Assembly: GCA_951230915.1 (NCBI GenBank)
Contig: OX579638.1
Location: 5,102,696 to 5,166,695, forward strand
Direction of reading: 5' to 3'
DNA: 64,000 bases
From: Antitrichia curtipendula
Taxonomy: Eukaryota; Streptophyta; Bryopsida; Hypnales; Leucodontaceae
Shown: piece by piece, positions 1-12,455 of the stretch
Layout: each line of letters begins with the position of its first letter
How positions within the stretch are numbered: position 1 is the stretch's first letter
The notes under the pieces: model-generated
Told to the model about the DNA's origin: nothing
The model's input: the letters and a program-made list of their open reading frames with translations, nothing else
The model's database searches: none
Made by a program: the position numbers and the translations under genes

Positions 1-1450
1 ATCAAACATCAAAGTATCCGTTTTCTTGGTATTTTTCATTGCTCTTTTTTTGTGCATAACTTTTAGAAATAAAATTTTTTAGACTTGAATTTTTAGAGGC
101 ATACAATTTTTGATGCTTTACAATAATGCTTTACAAATTATCCATATTTTATTTTATTATTAAAAAAAAGTTTCAAAAGTTGTTGCAATATAGTATTCAC
201 TAAAATAATCTGTTTTGAGACAAAAATGGCAAGTATTTCTTGCAACGACCCTCAGTTAAAAACTTGACATATTTTTTATTTATGAAAAACTAGGATATAA
301 GTACAGGTGGATACAAGTTCTAAGATTGCATAGTACTCATAAAAGGCACGTGAAGATAGTATATAGGTCTACAATATGATAACTATGATAAATGGTCCAA
401 ACTCAATCAACAAGCTTTCCCTTCTAACAGTCATAGTAGAATAGTATTTGGCATTGAAATCCCAGTTTGGAGCAAAACGCTACAAAAACAACCAATCTTT
501 CTTGCAATCATCTATTTTTGTAATCTTCAATTTGAGTATTTACCTTCAAAGATAAACTTGAATTGAAAAAATTATAAATAGGTATTGATTTTAATTATAT
601 ATTAACCAACAATTGATGATCAATATTTAATTAAAGATTTTTTCATGTATTACAGCAAACTACGTTTACTACATTCACTACATCATTTAACTTCAAGGCC
701 AATGAATAGTCTATACCTTGATGACATCCTATTAGTATTGTACTGTCAATAGAATATTTTATTTTCACATATTTTCTTTGACTTTTATGACTTTTTGATT
801 CTCCTACAATAATTAATCTTGCAAATAGTTTAGTAATTAAAAAAAATTTAAGATAAAGAAATTCATATCAAACATAGGGCTACATCCAAAAAATTCCTAA
901 TTTTTCCTTAATACTATTATAGGTTTAATGTATGAAGTGAATTATCATGATAGTATACTAAAATTGTAAATTATAAGCCAAAGATTGATTTTATATATAT
1001 AGAGAGAGAGAGAGAGAAATGTTGTTTTAGGTACTTTCTTTTCAAGTGTAATACAAAACTCATTATTAGGGATAATATTTCAAGTAAAGTATAAAGTACT
1101 CTAGACAAGCTTCATTTTTTATTTTTTGTTTTTATTGACATTTACTGAAGTAAGGTTGGAGCTTAAAGAAAAATTAGTTCCAACTTTAAAAGTACACTCT
1201 CCTACAACCAATATTGAAATTCTTCAAAGTATCAACGGTGAACATTTCAAGGTGGGGACACTGTTAATAAGTGCCTTAGCAATTTGGGATGCATTTAATT
1301 ATGACCGTTTTGTATCAAAAATTCTTAACTAATATTGTAAAAGTCTAAAAAATTAAAAATGGTAGTAATTTAGATATAATTTCCATTTGTCTTTCAAGAA
1401 AAATTTCACTAAAAAATGTTTGGAGCCATGGTGGACTTGATGCAACGACA
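1..1450. other. AT-rich intergenic DNA, no gene seen
   Basis: Strongly AT-rich sequence with only very short open frames and no recognisable protein similarity. A GA microsatellite lies at about 999-1018, after a short TA run. Nothing else is supported here. Confidence 0.6.
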
Positions 1451-1740
1451 CACTATAAGAAACATGCGTTTTAGGTAACTAGCCTACATTTTTTAAACAG
1501 ATTTTAGGTAACATCCAATGCAACAACCCATATTTTTGACTTTTTGTTGATATAAGAACATGGGTTGTTGCATTAGACGTTACCTAAAATCCATTTCAAA
1601 AAATTGGGTTTTATCACCTAAATGTGGTGTTATTTTTTAGCATGAAGCTTTACCTACCCGCCCACCCACTCCAAATTTTATATTTTAGTAACGTTTGGAG
1701 GGAAGGAGGGTAAAGCTTTATGTTGAAAAATAACACCCTG
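1451..1740. repeat. pair of adjacent fold-back (hairpin) repeats, MITE-like
   Basis: The stretch opens with CACTATAAGAAACATG, a CACTA-like terminus. The first hairpin pairs 1502-1530 with 1561-1589; the loop-proximal arms read CAATGCAACAACCCA and TGGGTTGTTGCATTAG. A second hairpin pairs about 1624-1675 with 1693-1739; its arms contain GGTGTTATTTTTTAGCATGA and the complement of TGTTGAAAAATAACACC. There is no coding content. The arrangement suggests nested non-autonomous elements; the class cannot be fixed because no target-site duplication is clear. Confidence 0.6.
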
Positions 1741-3943
1741 GGGGATAATGCCCTGCTGTTTTTCCTGTTTCAGTAGTTGCATGACAAATAACACCATCAA
1801 CATATATTCGAAGACAAGTTTCTAGCTTGCTAGGACAATTCCTAAACTTGAGATTGAAGGCACTTGTTCAATGTGCCTTAATTATCAAAACATTGTGTAG
1901 ACTGCATGCAGCTAGGCACGCAGTTAAGAACATTTGTAATTCAAGAGATAAAAAACAAGTAACAAACAATATATGCACATTCAATCTTGAAAAGCTTGTA
2001 CTAGGCAGTAAAATCAACTAGTTGCACCTTACTTGACAGAAGTAGTTTCCTATAGTAAGGTATTCCAAAAGGAAAGAGTAGACTCAGTCTTCTACTACAA
2101 ATGTAAGGTTTGCAAAGAACTTAGCTTGTTCTGAGTTAGTAAAGAAGTGAATCCAGATCAAATTTTCTAAAGTAAATAGGTGAGATTGTAAGTTAAGTAA
2201 GAGAGAAAAGCAAATAACTTATAATATAAGCAAAGTTGAAAATTGAAAAGCTTATACAAGATTGTAAAATCAATTGAAAATTACCTTCAAGAGAGTTGTA
2301 CAATAAGTTGCTCTAAGGTTTATTGAATATGCCAAAAACAAAAAGCAGGCTCAAGCACCTACAACAATTTCCAAGTTCCAATGCACGCCCTTGTGTCATG
2401 ACTCCTGAGTCCGAAGAGAAGGAATACTTGGCAAGAAGACAATCAACAATTAATCCAAACTCCAAGAGAAATGCAAAAGTAGAAGTGGAGGATGATAACA
2501 AATGTTTTGTTAAAATGACAAACGATAGTCATACTCCATTTTTCTATTCAATTTTTAGGATTGGTATAGATTTCAAACCACATGATCTAAATTTTTTAGG
2601 ATTGGTATACATTTTAGACTACAAGATCTAAGTCTAAAAGTATCAAATTTGTGGAATATCGCCATTTTAATGAACTATTTGTTTGATGCTTTTAAAGTAC
2701 CCCTTAGGCCTTGTTGTTTAGGTGTTGGAAAAAACATTTTTGTCCTATTACTGCAATTAGGGTTTAAAAAAAGTAGTGACAACTAAATTCAAGTGCTAAA
2801 AATTAATTTTAACATTTTAACACCAAGTTCATTAAATTGGCTATATCTTATAAATAAAAAATTGTGGCATACATATTCACAAAGGACTAATTTTGAGTAA
2901 TTTGAGGCCACAAATGGCTAAAACAAGGACATAGATTTTGGTTACAACTTGTCCAGCTTAAGCTTTGCCAAAGTAATGGAATTTTTCCAATTTAACAAAA
3001 TTGACATTCTTTGTAGTTACAACTAAGCATGGATTTGAAATCTTGAGTAATTATGTATTATTAGTCAATTTGTATTAATACCTTGAGTCATTTCAACATC
3101 AATGGTAGTTTAATCTGTAAAGGGATCATCCTATATTAATCCTATGTTAAGAATGACAAATGTATGACAATCCTTTTCAATATGTATAGAAATTTTGCAT
3201 ATATTTTATTGTTATAATAGAATTATGGTTAAATATACCCAAATTGTGACAAATAATCAAAATTGATTACTTTGGAAATGTTATGGTTTTTAGTACTCAA
3301 GTCACTTTATATATTGAAATTACCTATGCTTTCATTTGTCAAATCCATTTTCTCCCTTAGATGATTGCAAGAAAGATAGAACAATTTAGGTAGCGTTTTG
3401 CCAAAATTGTAGTTTCTGATCTCAAAACTATGAGTACTGCAAGTATTATGAAACAAAGCAATCTTAGCAGTTGATATGAAAAATCAATGGCTACTAGTAT
3501 TGTTGACTACTTACAAGTATTGAAAAAGTACTATCTGGAAAAAAAAGATAGTTTGTTATAGGAAATAGACACAACTAGGTATAAATTACTTGGGGGGGAA
3601 AAACCATCAATACAATAGAAAGTGGTGTGAGATAAAAAAATAGGATAAGTTTTATTTGTTGAAGGAAAAATTTATATTTTTGATAGATCTACCATAGCAT
3701 TGATAATATGTCTTGGACGCAATTATATATAAAATATGGTGGTGAAAAATACCTATTGTTTTGTGTATAGTACAAAGAAAATAGGATGTCAAACATTGGA
3801 TCCCTCTAAAACTTCTTAGGAAGTTCAATTTCATAATTAGTGACTTTGGAGAGTGGGCTGCAACTAGTGTCCTAGATTTGAATTAGGCGCCTTTGCCCTT
3901 TGGTGGACTGGTGGAAAATGAGCTGGAATACGAACATGGTAGA
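1741..3943. other. intergenic, no supported gene; weak ORF remnant and MITE end
   Basis: An open frame at about 2326-2631 (+) has a charged, coding-like start (MPKTKSRLKHLQQFPSSNAR) but no family I recognise, and its C-terminal part runs into repeat sequence. At 2661-2673 the motif GCCATTTTAATGA matches the terminal repeat of the small elements at 26.4-26.8 kb. Around 2553-2625 the phrase TTTTTAGGATTGGTATA occurs twice in tandem. The rest is AT-rich with nothing recognisable. Confidence 0.35.
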
Positions 3944-4696
3944 TTAGTCCCTAAAGGACCAAGCTGTATTTTTTGGCAACAAAGCAATTTCGGGCAGCTC
4001 ACCACGGATGGAGAATTTATTATTTTTCTTTGAAATTTTCACAAAACATGTGCTCAAGGAGTATCTTTTCAATCTAACAAATTTTCATAATTTTTTGACT
4101 ACAAGGTTAAAAAGTTATTGCATAAAATGTAGTTTTCTTTAAACTTTAGGTAGTCCAGGTAGTACCAAAAACTTCTTTAAAAATCACTTTCTTTTAGAAT
4201 TGAAATTTGAAATTGGTTCTTTAGATTTATATGTACGTGGAGACTGAGCTTTGAATCATTCCATTTTGATTTGTAAGATGGAAGTTATGAGGTTTTTAAG
4301 TTTGCGGGTAGGTATGGTTTTCAAAGTTTACATACCTATCCCCAAGCTTAAAAACCTCGTAATTTCCATCTTACAAATTAGAATGGAATGATTCAAAGCT
4401 CCCCATATACATATAAATCTAAAGAACCAATTTCAAATTTTTATTCTAAAAAAAGTTGATTTTTAAAGAAGTTTTGGTATTGCCCAGGCTGCTCAGAGTT
4501 CAAAGAAAACTACATTTTATGCAATAACTTTTTAACCGTGTAGTCAAAAGCTATGAAAATTGTTGGACTGAAAAGCTACTCCTCGAGCACATGTTTTGTG
4601 AAAATTTCTAAGAAAAATAATAAATTCTCCATCCGTGGTGAGCTGCCCAAAATTGCTATGTTGCCAAAAAACACAGCTTGGTCCTTTAGGGGTTAA
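3944..4696. repeat. 753-bp fold-back element with ~365-bp inverted arms
   Basis: The left arm starts TTAGTCCCTAAAGGACCAAG and the right arm ends CTTGGTCCTTTAGGGGTTAA. The arms match as inverted copies over almost their whole length: for example CACCACGGATGGAGAATTTA on the left pairs with TAAATTCTCCATCCGTGGTG on the right. The centre is near 4320. Differences are mostly point changes. There is no open frame. The structure fits a fold-back or MITE-type DNA transposon. Lone copies of the terminus appear near 42902 and 60646. Confidence 0.8.
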
Positions 4697-7686
4697 GATT
4701 CCTTTATTGTGATTGGCTTCAAGCCTTCAAACGGTTGGATTGGCGCCTATTGCAGGCACCTTGGGCCCTTGGTGTGTCATGTGGGCGCACATCTTCCTAA
4801 TCCAAGTTTTTGGTGTCATTTTTCTTCAAGCACCCTCTCTTGCACTAGGGTTTGGAAATGCAATTTAGAATTTTGGCTTCATTTGCTTCTATGTTGCTTA
4901 CGATTTAAGGTTGGGACTTTTTTCAATTTTCAATTTTTGTTTAGGGTGGTTGCATGTGAACAAGTCAAGGTTTAGGGAAGAGTCTCAAGTAGTAGTGCCC
5001 GTAGAAACTTTGAAGTTTTTGGGTGCATTTTCGGTTTGTCTTCAATTTTTTGAATCTTACACTCCCACACCAATTTAGAGTTAGGGATTTTGGTAAGTCA
5101 AAAGGTTTAGACATGGATGCCCTCAATACTGCTCAATTGAACCGACTTAGTTCATTTCCAATTCGGCCTTCTGATTTAGGGTGCATATGAATTCTGTCAA
5201 TGCTTATGGGTTGCTACTTACATTTGAGGTGTATTGCAAGGTCAACAATTTGGGTAACGTTTGCAAGGATGAAAAAGATCAAGGTTTATACGTTGACGCA
5301 TGAAGGTGCACCTCCGAAGTACATTGGAACAATGAAGGTTGATGCTTGAAAATCGTTGACTGCCTTGAGAATGGGTTTGGAATAGAAGGTCTTACATTTC
5401 CTATATCAGTATTGGGATCCGCAAGAGTACTGTAGAGTGACTATGAATCTTGAATCCCTCAATGATGTTGAAGACAATGTCTTCATAATCCAAGCGGTGG
5501 ATAATGAAGTGGACAATAGAGCCTGCAAAAGACAACGCACTAGATGGAAGTAAGATTTTGATGACAGCCGATAAAGTAATAAGGTTGAGGACTTAGACCT
5601 TGGCATTTCCAAAAAACAATCTATTGGAGGGTAGCAACAATTCCATGAAGGGCAGCCGCATAAAGATGTTGACTTTGTGTTGCCAAAAATTTCCTTGTAG
5701 ACACTGTTGGGTACAATGAGATTCCACTAGATCCACCTTCATGTTCATAAATTAGTGATTCCACTAAGGAGCTGTTGCTGAAATCACAAACTATGTCCAT
5801 AGAGGTCATGGCCATGTACAAAGATGGAGATCAAAAACTACAAAAGATTTTGAAGGATGCTAATTAGAAGATCACAAATGGGGCCTAAAATCCTACAATT
5901 GGCAGGAGAAGGCCATTGTCATTCACTATTGCACTGAGTACAAAAAGGATTTTGAAGGAATTGATGGGCAATACATAAGGACCGAGTGTCAAAACTATTC
6001 TTCAACTTTTGTAAGAACCACATTTTGAGCAACTGGCACATCATGAGTTGGTGCTTATGAAAAGGGGTAGTCTAGTGCAACCACCTCCAATTAGTCAATA
6101 AGGGAAAGAAAACTGTCATCTTCACTATGCAAGATCACCGCAAGCTTATTTTGGAGGGCCATGTAATGTGTGCATGGGCTAATGGTATATTACACGCCTC
6201 AAAATTCGAAAAATTGAGGTCAGAAATCCAAAAAGAAGATTCTGCAATCGTTTCGGGACTGTGCAGAACGGTGGCAAAAAGAACCGCTCAACCGCGCTCG
6301 ATTTTGAGTGCGGTATTTTTTTACCATGTTTTTTTATAGTGATGTAGTCAAGGCTCGGCAAACCAGCTTTGAATTGGCTTGACATCAAACAACAAAAAAT
6401 GTACTTCAAACAATTTTCCACCATACACAATAGTTGGACCACGGAAGCCCTAGCACATGAGTGTTTTTCAAAATTCCTGTCAATGGAATGCGAGTTGTGT
6501 ACTTGTTGGCTATCTCCTATATGGTCAAAAAATGCATGCAATTGTTTATACTAGAGTGGAAGTTGTCTCCAATAGACTTTCTTTTCCGAAATAAGATTCT
6601 TACCATTAGCCCATACATTTCTTGGACCAATGGGTGTTTGGAGGGCTGTGTGATGTGTGCATGGGCTAATTCCACCTACCTTAGGGGTCTAGAGGCTTAG
6701 ATAGGCATATTCTTTCTCCCTTCTAGTCGGAGTTTGTGTGTAGTGTGGTGATGAGATGTATGTGCTAGGTTTTGGAAGGCCGAGAGTTTGAGCAGTCACA
6801 ACTTTTGATGTACAAATTATTTTGAAATGAAATTTTGAGGGTTTGTTTTTCTTTTTATTTAAGTTTCAAAAAGATATTTTTTGTGTAATTTGGAGTTGGG
6901 AGCAAAAAGTTACAAGCGCGTGAGTGAAAGAGAGTCTGTTGCCATTCGATGAAGAGGAGCAAAGATCCGAGTGACCACCAAAGTTTGTAGTTTTTTCTCG
7001 TGTCTTTGAAATTTTAGAAATTTAGAGTGAATTTTCTTAGCTTTCTAGAAACTTATCACTTGAAGCAATTGAAGCTATGTGGAGAAAGATATGGGTCTTT
7101 GAGTAGTAGAGGGTCTCAATTCCTTTTCGTTTGAAACTTGAATGTTTGTAAAGCTATAGATTTTGTTTGAAGAATCACTTGCAAGTGAATTTTTTTAGTG
7201 AAGATAGAAGAGTTTGTCATCTTTTTGAAAAGCTATTAAACTCTTAGTTTGATGAAAAGTTGAAGAAGTTATAGGTAGTGAACCTAAAAAAGGTCTACTG
7301 CCTTCTTATTTCGGAAAGAATATAGATAAAATGAGTGTATATTTGGGTTTTCTTTGAAGATTTGAAGACTTGAAGACTTGAAGATTTGAAAACAAGAAGA
7401 ATAAAAACTCGTGTGTTGTGACTTGTGGCTTGTGGCTTATTATTCCTAGCCGATTTTGGAGGCTCATTGTCTTTCTATTGTTATTCCTAGCTGGTTTTGG
7501 AGGCTTGTTGTTTTCATTTCTGCATTGTAAACATTGTTGCGGGTTATGAGGGTATCCAATCATAGCCCCATTTTGTATTTGTGGCAATGAAGTGGAATTG
7601 ATCATCTACATGGTCATTCTTTTATGTCGTTCCTACTGGTGAGGCACGTTTGTTGGTCACCGTGATCTTGAAGTTTAGAAGCCTAT
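4697..7686. other. degenerate low-complexity region, no intact gene
   Basis: Short codon-like stretches occur on the plus strand, for example at about 5686-5865 with stops, but no frame is intact and no family is recognisable. A phrase is repeated at 6150-6194 and 6641-6670 (GTGTGCATGGGCTAAT). A repeated phrase with the core CTAG(C/T)(C/T)G(A/G)TTTTGGAGGCT lies at 7441-7510, and a short GAAGACTTGAA(G) run at about 7355-7390. This looks like decayed transposon or pseudogene material. Confidence 0.35.
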
Positions 7687-7870
7687 CACTATAAGAACCC
7701 CATGGGTTTTTTGACGTCTAAAAATTGGACGTCAAATTTTTTGGACATCAAACATAACATTAGGATGCTAGTTTTGACATCAAAACTAGCATTCTAATGT
7801 TATATTTGATGTTCAAAAAATTTGACGTCCAATTTTTAGACGTCAAAGAAAACATGGATTTTTTCTAGTA
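7687..7870. repeat. 184-bp palindromic CACTA-like MITE
   Basis: Starts CACTATAAGAACCCCATG and ends with the complement of a TACTAGAAAAAATCCATG-like terminus. The inner arms are nearly perfect: TTGACGTCTAAAAATTGGAC on the left matches GTCCAATTTTTAGACGTCAA on the right. The whole unit can fold into one hairpin. It has no coding capacity. The CACTA-like end suggests an En/Spm-derived fold-back, but no matching 3-bp target duplication is visible. Confidence 0.65.
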
Positions 7871-9837
7871 AATCTTTCGGACGGTTCAGCTTGTGGTCTG
7901 GTCATCCCATTTTACCCATCCGAAGCCTGTGGTTTCTTATCCCCTACCCTGACCTTTGAACCCATATAGAGCCATTACAAGATAGGCCAACATGAAATTG
8001 TTTGAAGATTTAAAGACTAAAAGATTCAATTCAACCTTCAAGCAAATAATCCCCAATTGCAGCTAGATACTCTGCATATTCTCAAAGCATCCTCTTCTCT
8101 ACTTGACATTTTTTTGCCAATTTTTGTGCTGCAAGTGGAATTCACGGATCCTTGGAAGTGGGATCAACCACAAAAAGAGTACCGAATCACTTTTGCAACA
8201 CTGGATTGCCCTCTGAGAAACTTATAGTTCATAGAAAGATTTTGTTGAAGGTATGGCAGAGTAGAGGCACTCAAGTTGGCACGTGAAGAATTTTGGTTAT
8301 TAGACCTATTTGTGTAGACCGAAGAGAAGTACGTTTTTTTTTAATTTGAAAAACACCTTGCTCTATTTGGCAAGAACTAGTGGCTACAAATCTACAACAT
8401 CCTTTAGCAAATGACATATGGTACGTTGCCCCTTTTGGCAACCTCACGACTGAAGACTTACGAGGATTGAATTCAGCTTTGGAGGAAGATGGGAACGAGT
8501 ACATTCAGTGGGCACGTCATAGAGGCTTGTATCCAACATGTTGGTTGTGGATTTCTCTCCATGCTTGTGTTAGTAGTCCTTGAATTATGATTTCAAGTTT
8601 TTTTTTGTTTCTTGTTCTACTTCAGCAGTATTTTGTAATTGGAATTGTTGAACTATTATAGCTTGTGCTGATATAGTACCAGTATTAGACAATCATTGAC
8701 TATGCCTTGCACAAAATTTTGTTGGTAATACAAATTTAGATGTCTATATTGCTAGATGTAGGCAGTGCATGATTTCTGATAGTGAGAACCATGAATTGTA
8801 AAATTTTGTGCACAAAGATACCTAGGCTATGACTACTGATAAATGTGTATTGAATACAGGTTGCATATTCAAGTTTTTTATATATGTCTATCTGGTGTTT
8901 CAGTATGCTCTTTTATATTGCAATTTGGATTTAATCGCAGATTAGCATATTAGTATTATAGAGTTGGAATTCTTGTGAATAGTACCTATAGGTTCTATTT
9001 TGGATCATGTACCTATAGCTTTTGTTTTGGATATGGTATTTAATAGGATGTCTACTTTTAGTTCCAATGTAGTGGAATGCTTGTTGCACACATGCTTGAT
9101 TTTGCGGTATTTTTGCAATCTTCTCAACATTTCATAATTCTAAAATTTACCAAAAAAATAGGGTGTCAGAAATTAGTCCCTCTAAGAATTTTTTCTAAAA
9201 ATAGAGTACTAAAAAATAGATGTCAATAGCTTTTCTTGTACAAATAAGGAGGGAAAAGAATGGAAGGAGATAACACACACTCCCCCCTTAAATACCCCGT
9301 TATTGCACATGGTTACAACTTATAAAGAGGTGTGATCCTCCCAAGATAAATTAATAATAATTAAAAAATCGTAAATACAAAATAACTAAAAATTGTCCAT
9401 TTGGAAAGACTTGATAGTGATCACATTTCACCAAAAAGTTAAAGTCAAAAGTCAAAACCATCTTCAATGTTCAAAAGTGTGTGTGCAAGGGAGCCCTATT
9501 TGTATAAATATGAAGGTCATAAAATAACATTTTCTTAGATTTTTTAAATAGACACATGTCTACCTACTGTGGAAATAGATCACAAAAATTTAAGCTCTAG
9601 ATCATTCATTTAGGTACTCTCTAGTACAAAAAAAATCCTAAAATGCAAAGTATGACAAATTAGCTAAATTAAAATTAAAATATAGAATTTTTTTCAATTT
9701 TCTTGAAAAATAAGAAATCTCATGACTTCCAAGTTAGCCATCTCCAATAAAAATTTCAAGTACGTTGGCTTCATTTTCCAAAAGTTATGGTCAATGCAAC
9801 TTTATGACTCCGTCATTCCAATTGTGATGGAAAATAG
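7871..9837. other. intergenic with one unidentified ORF (about 8350-8583, +)
   Basis: The frame at 8350-8583 (+) reads through about 77 codons without a methionine at its start. It contains a compositionally normal peptide (IWYVAPFGNLTTEDLRGLNS). I do not recognise it, and it may be an exon or pseudogene fragment. The remaining sequence is AT-rich, with no RNA gene or other repeat that I can identify. Confidence 0.3.
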
Positions 9838-10409
9838 TACTCCCTCCGTCCCAAAATGATCTTCCTGTTAGACGAAATGTTCCGGATTAAGACTAAAAAT
9901 AACATTTTTAAAGCCTATTTTGCACTACATATGGAGTTTGGTGTACTCCTATTGCCCTTGAAACTTTGAGTTTTGAAGCCCTTTTTAAAGTGTAGTTTTG
10001 GATTATTGAAAAGTGAAATTTTTTGGATATTTTCAAGGATCACCAGTGGTTATTTAATTATTGAGTGTGAGGTCGTCATTTTGTGGGTAGTTAGTATAAG
10101 TCACAGACCATATGTGGACCTATATTTTGCCTCCCAAAACCTTCATCTCCTTCAATTAGATAATATTCAAAGAGATGCAAAAAATAAAAACAAAAAGTGT
10201 TGATTGATCCCTTCAACCATTTTATTTGTCTTTTGATTAGTGATTGCATAGATGAAGGGGGAACTATCGCTTGGAATTGTTATGTTAGTCCTAGAGAACA
10301 ACCAAAAGTTAAATTTGACCAATTTGGAGCTCACAAAGTACAACAGGAAGATCATTTTGGGACAAAAAATGAATGCCAACAGGAAGAACATTTTGGGACG
10401 GAGGGAGTA
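9838..10409. mobile_element. Stowaway-like MITE (568 bp) with TA target-site duplication
   Basis: The element begins CTCCCTCCGTCCCAAAATGA at 9840 and ends with its inverted counterpart (TTTTGGGACGGAGGGAG) at 10407, flanked on both sides by TA (9838-9839 and 10408-10409). CTCCCTCCGT is the classic terminus of plant Stowaway elements, which are mobilised by Tc1/mariner-type transposases. No transposase is encoded. Oddly, part of the right terminus is duplicated: AACAGGAAGATCATTTTGGG at 10342 recurs 36 bp downstream at 10378 with one change. It lies just outside the chromovirus 3' LTR. Confidence 0.85.
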
Positions 10410-10517
10410 CTAGTCTTTCTTGTTTTATCACCCCTCTAGAATCTTCAATTTTTTGCTAATCATCTAACAAATTAATTCAAGTCTCAATTCTAAACGCAAA
10501 AGACAATTGCAATCTAA
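10410..10517. other. short spacer between Stowaway element and chromovirus LTR
   Basis: About 100 bp of AT-rich sequence with no feature. It is the flank of the retrotransposon insertion. Confidence 0.5.
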
Positions 10518-10792
10518 TGTCAAGGACACAAGAATACTAAACAAGACCTCTGCAAACTAGAAGAACTGATATGAACTTGGATTAACAAGATGAGTACACA
10601 AGCAACAAGAGAGGTGAGCAAAGGCTCCAAGAGATGCGTAGTTGAGACTTAAGAACTCTTCAACCTCAACTCCAATATATACTCTAATTTAAAGTAAAAG
10701 AAAATCTAAAGGAAAAGAAGCTTTAATCTAAAATCAAAGTATAAGACTAAAGTAAAAGTAATTGGAAGATTTCAGAGGTAATATTCCTAACA
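10518..10792 (-). repeat. 3' LTR of chromovirus (275 bp)
   Basis: On the plus strand it runs from TGTCAAGGACACAAG to GGTAATATTCCTAACA, so on the element's own (minus) strand it begins TGTTAGGAATATTACC and ends TGACA. These are the expected TG...CA LTR ends. Directly inside lies a purine-rich polypurine tract (minus strand TTGAGAGAGGGATAA). A second, longer copy of the same LTR stands alone at 25576-26024. The matching 5' LTR is absent at the other end of the internal region. Confidence 0.8.
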
Positions 10793-10815
10793 TTATCCCT
10801 CTCTCAAGTGACAAG
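10793..10815 (-). other. polypurine tract of chromovirus
   Basis: Minus-strand sequence CACTTGAGAGAGGGATAA abuts the LTR, where plus-strand DNA synthesis is normally primed. Its position and composition fix the orientation of the element as minus. Confidence 0.65.
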
Positions 10816-10819
10816 TCCC

Positions 10820-11235
10820 AAGAGGAGCCCTAAGCTTATCTAGATAAGGTCGATGAAACTCCTGTACCATTTCCGGTGCGTTTGCAAAATTATTGGTTGG
10901 TTCCTATGTTCGTTTGTTGATATCATAAATGCTCTAGTGCACCAAATACTCCAACTTACTTGCCCCACCTTCGTTGCAAGTCAAGTACTTGTTCCATGTC
11001 TTATTCTTTGTGGTTTCAATTTCAACACTCGACGATAGCGGTTGTATTCTTCCTGGAAAAGATGACTACCAATAGGGTTCTAAAAGAGAGACATGAAAAA
11101 TTTAATGTACTTTCATGGAGGCTAGTAGCTTAAGGCAATATGCCACTGGATTGATCTGCTTATGGATGACGAGTGGTTCCAATCTCTGGTAGTTCAACTT
11201 GTCACATGGCCGCTTGGTCTTGATATTCCATCAAA
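10820..11235 (-). pseudogene. integrase C-terminus and chromodomain remnant
   Basis: Reading the minus strand across several stops gives phrases typical of the end of a Ty3/gypsy polyprotein. There is an integrase tail with the WNHSSSISRSIQWHIAL region, and then a chromodomain-like end where LEYLVH is followed by NAPEMVQEFHRPYL (around 10830-10950). That ending is characteristic of chromoviruses, whose chromodomain guides insertion to heterochromatin. At least three in-frame stops make it non-functional. Confidence 0.6.
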
Positions 11236-12369
11236 GAAGCGATACTTTATTTCCAACTTGAAAAACATGTGCTTGATTGCAAAATTTGTCTGCAGATGCC
11301 TTACAAGACTCTTGGGCAAATTGCAATTGAAGCTTCAAAACATCTTGAATTTGCGATAGTTGCTTTGTAAAGTCATCAACTGTTGGGTTACTATTTGCAG
11401 GTGAATTCAAAAGGTCAAGCTTCGGATGATAGCCATAGTTGGAATAAAATGGCGTTTGCTGAGTTGAAGCATGAAGAGTATTGTTATAAGCAAACTTTGC
11501 TATTGGCAAGTATGTCGTCCAATTGTCTTGTTGATAGTTGATACTACATCGTAAATATTGCTCAAAACTTGATTAACCTGTTTTGTTTGACCGTCAGTTT
11601 GAAGATGGAAAGTTGAAGAGAGGTTGATATCCACTTTCAATATCTCAAAAAGAGATTTCCAAAACTTTGATACAAACTGGGTTCCTTGATTAGATACGAT
11701 ATCGTTTGATAGACCATGATATTGATACACATTATCAAGAAATAGTCTTGCTGTGTCTTCACTTGATGAAGATTTTTTGCAAGGAACAAAATGCTTCATC
11801 TTTGTAAACCAATCCACCACAACAAAGATATTGTTGAATGAATCCGATGGCTGCAAATCCATAATGAAGTCCGTAGAAATCAATGACTATGGCCGACATA
11901 GAATAGGCAATGGCTGTAAGAGTCTATAAAGGCGATGCCGACGACTCTTGGACCTTGAACAAATGTCACAAGAGGTAACAAAATTCTTCACATCCTTCCA
12001 CATTTGGAGCCACGAGAAATCTCTGGAAAGAAGTTTCAAAGTCTCGTTGTATCCAAAATGACCCGAACCTGGGAAATCATGATGGGATTGAAGAACGTCA
12101 TGAAGCCGTATTGGACCTTTTGGAATAAACAAATGTTCATCAAAATATAACAAATCTCCCTCCACCTTAAATTTGTCGTCTTCACCAAGGCGATGCTTGA
12201 TGTCAAGAGCCACATGATCTTCAATGGTCGCAATGTGCACTTGATTGAGGAAGTCCACATTGATAGGTGTTGGTATAACAGTAGCACAAAGGCAAAATAG
12301 TTCTAGCTTCAACAACGTTATACATTGTTGATCAAACGCTGCTTCTCCAGCCTTGGGCGTAAGATACAA
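11231..12369 (-). pseudogene. chromovirus integrase, mutated catalytic core
   Basis: Three adjoining frames cover the integrase. The zinc-binding part (11887-12369) has GHFGYNETLKLLSRDFSW followed by VTSCDICSRSKSRRHR, the HHCC-type module. The catalytic core (11500-11883) starts at ISTDFIMDLQPS and shows VVVDWFTKMKHFVP. The next part (11231-11509) carries AYNNTLHASTQQTPFYSNYG. In retroviral-type integrases two Asp and one Glu bind metal. Here the second motif reads SNQGTQF where family members have SDRGTQF-like sequence, and the Glu position in QTDGQTKQVNQ is Lys. The frames are also shifted relative to each other. This integrase should be inactive. Confidence 0.75.
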
Positions 12370-12455
12370 TCTCCTCGATTAAGCATCAAATAGTCCTTGT
12401 TGCTTTCCGTTCAATAAGTGATAACAAAGTCAAATCGGGATAGCAACATATTCCA

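Noticed and set aside
11162..11359. Plus-strand ORF within the chromovirus
   Set aside because: Opposite strand of recognisable integrase sequence.
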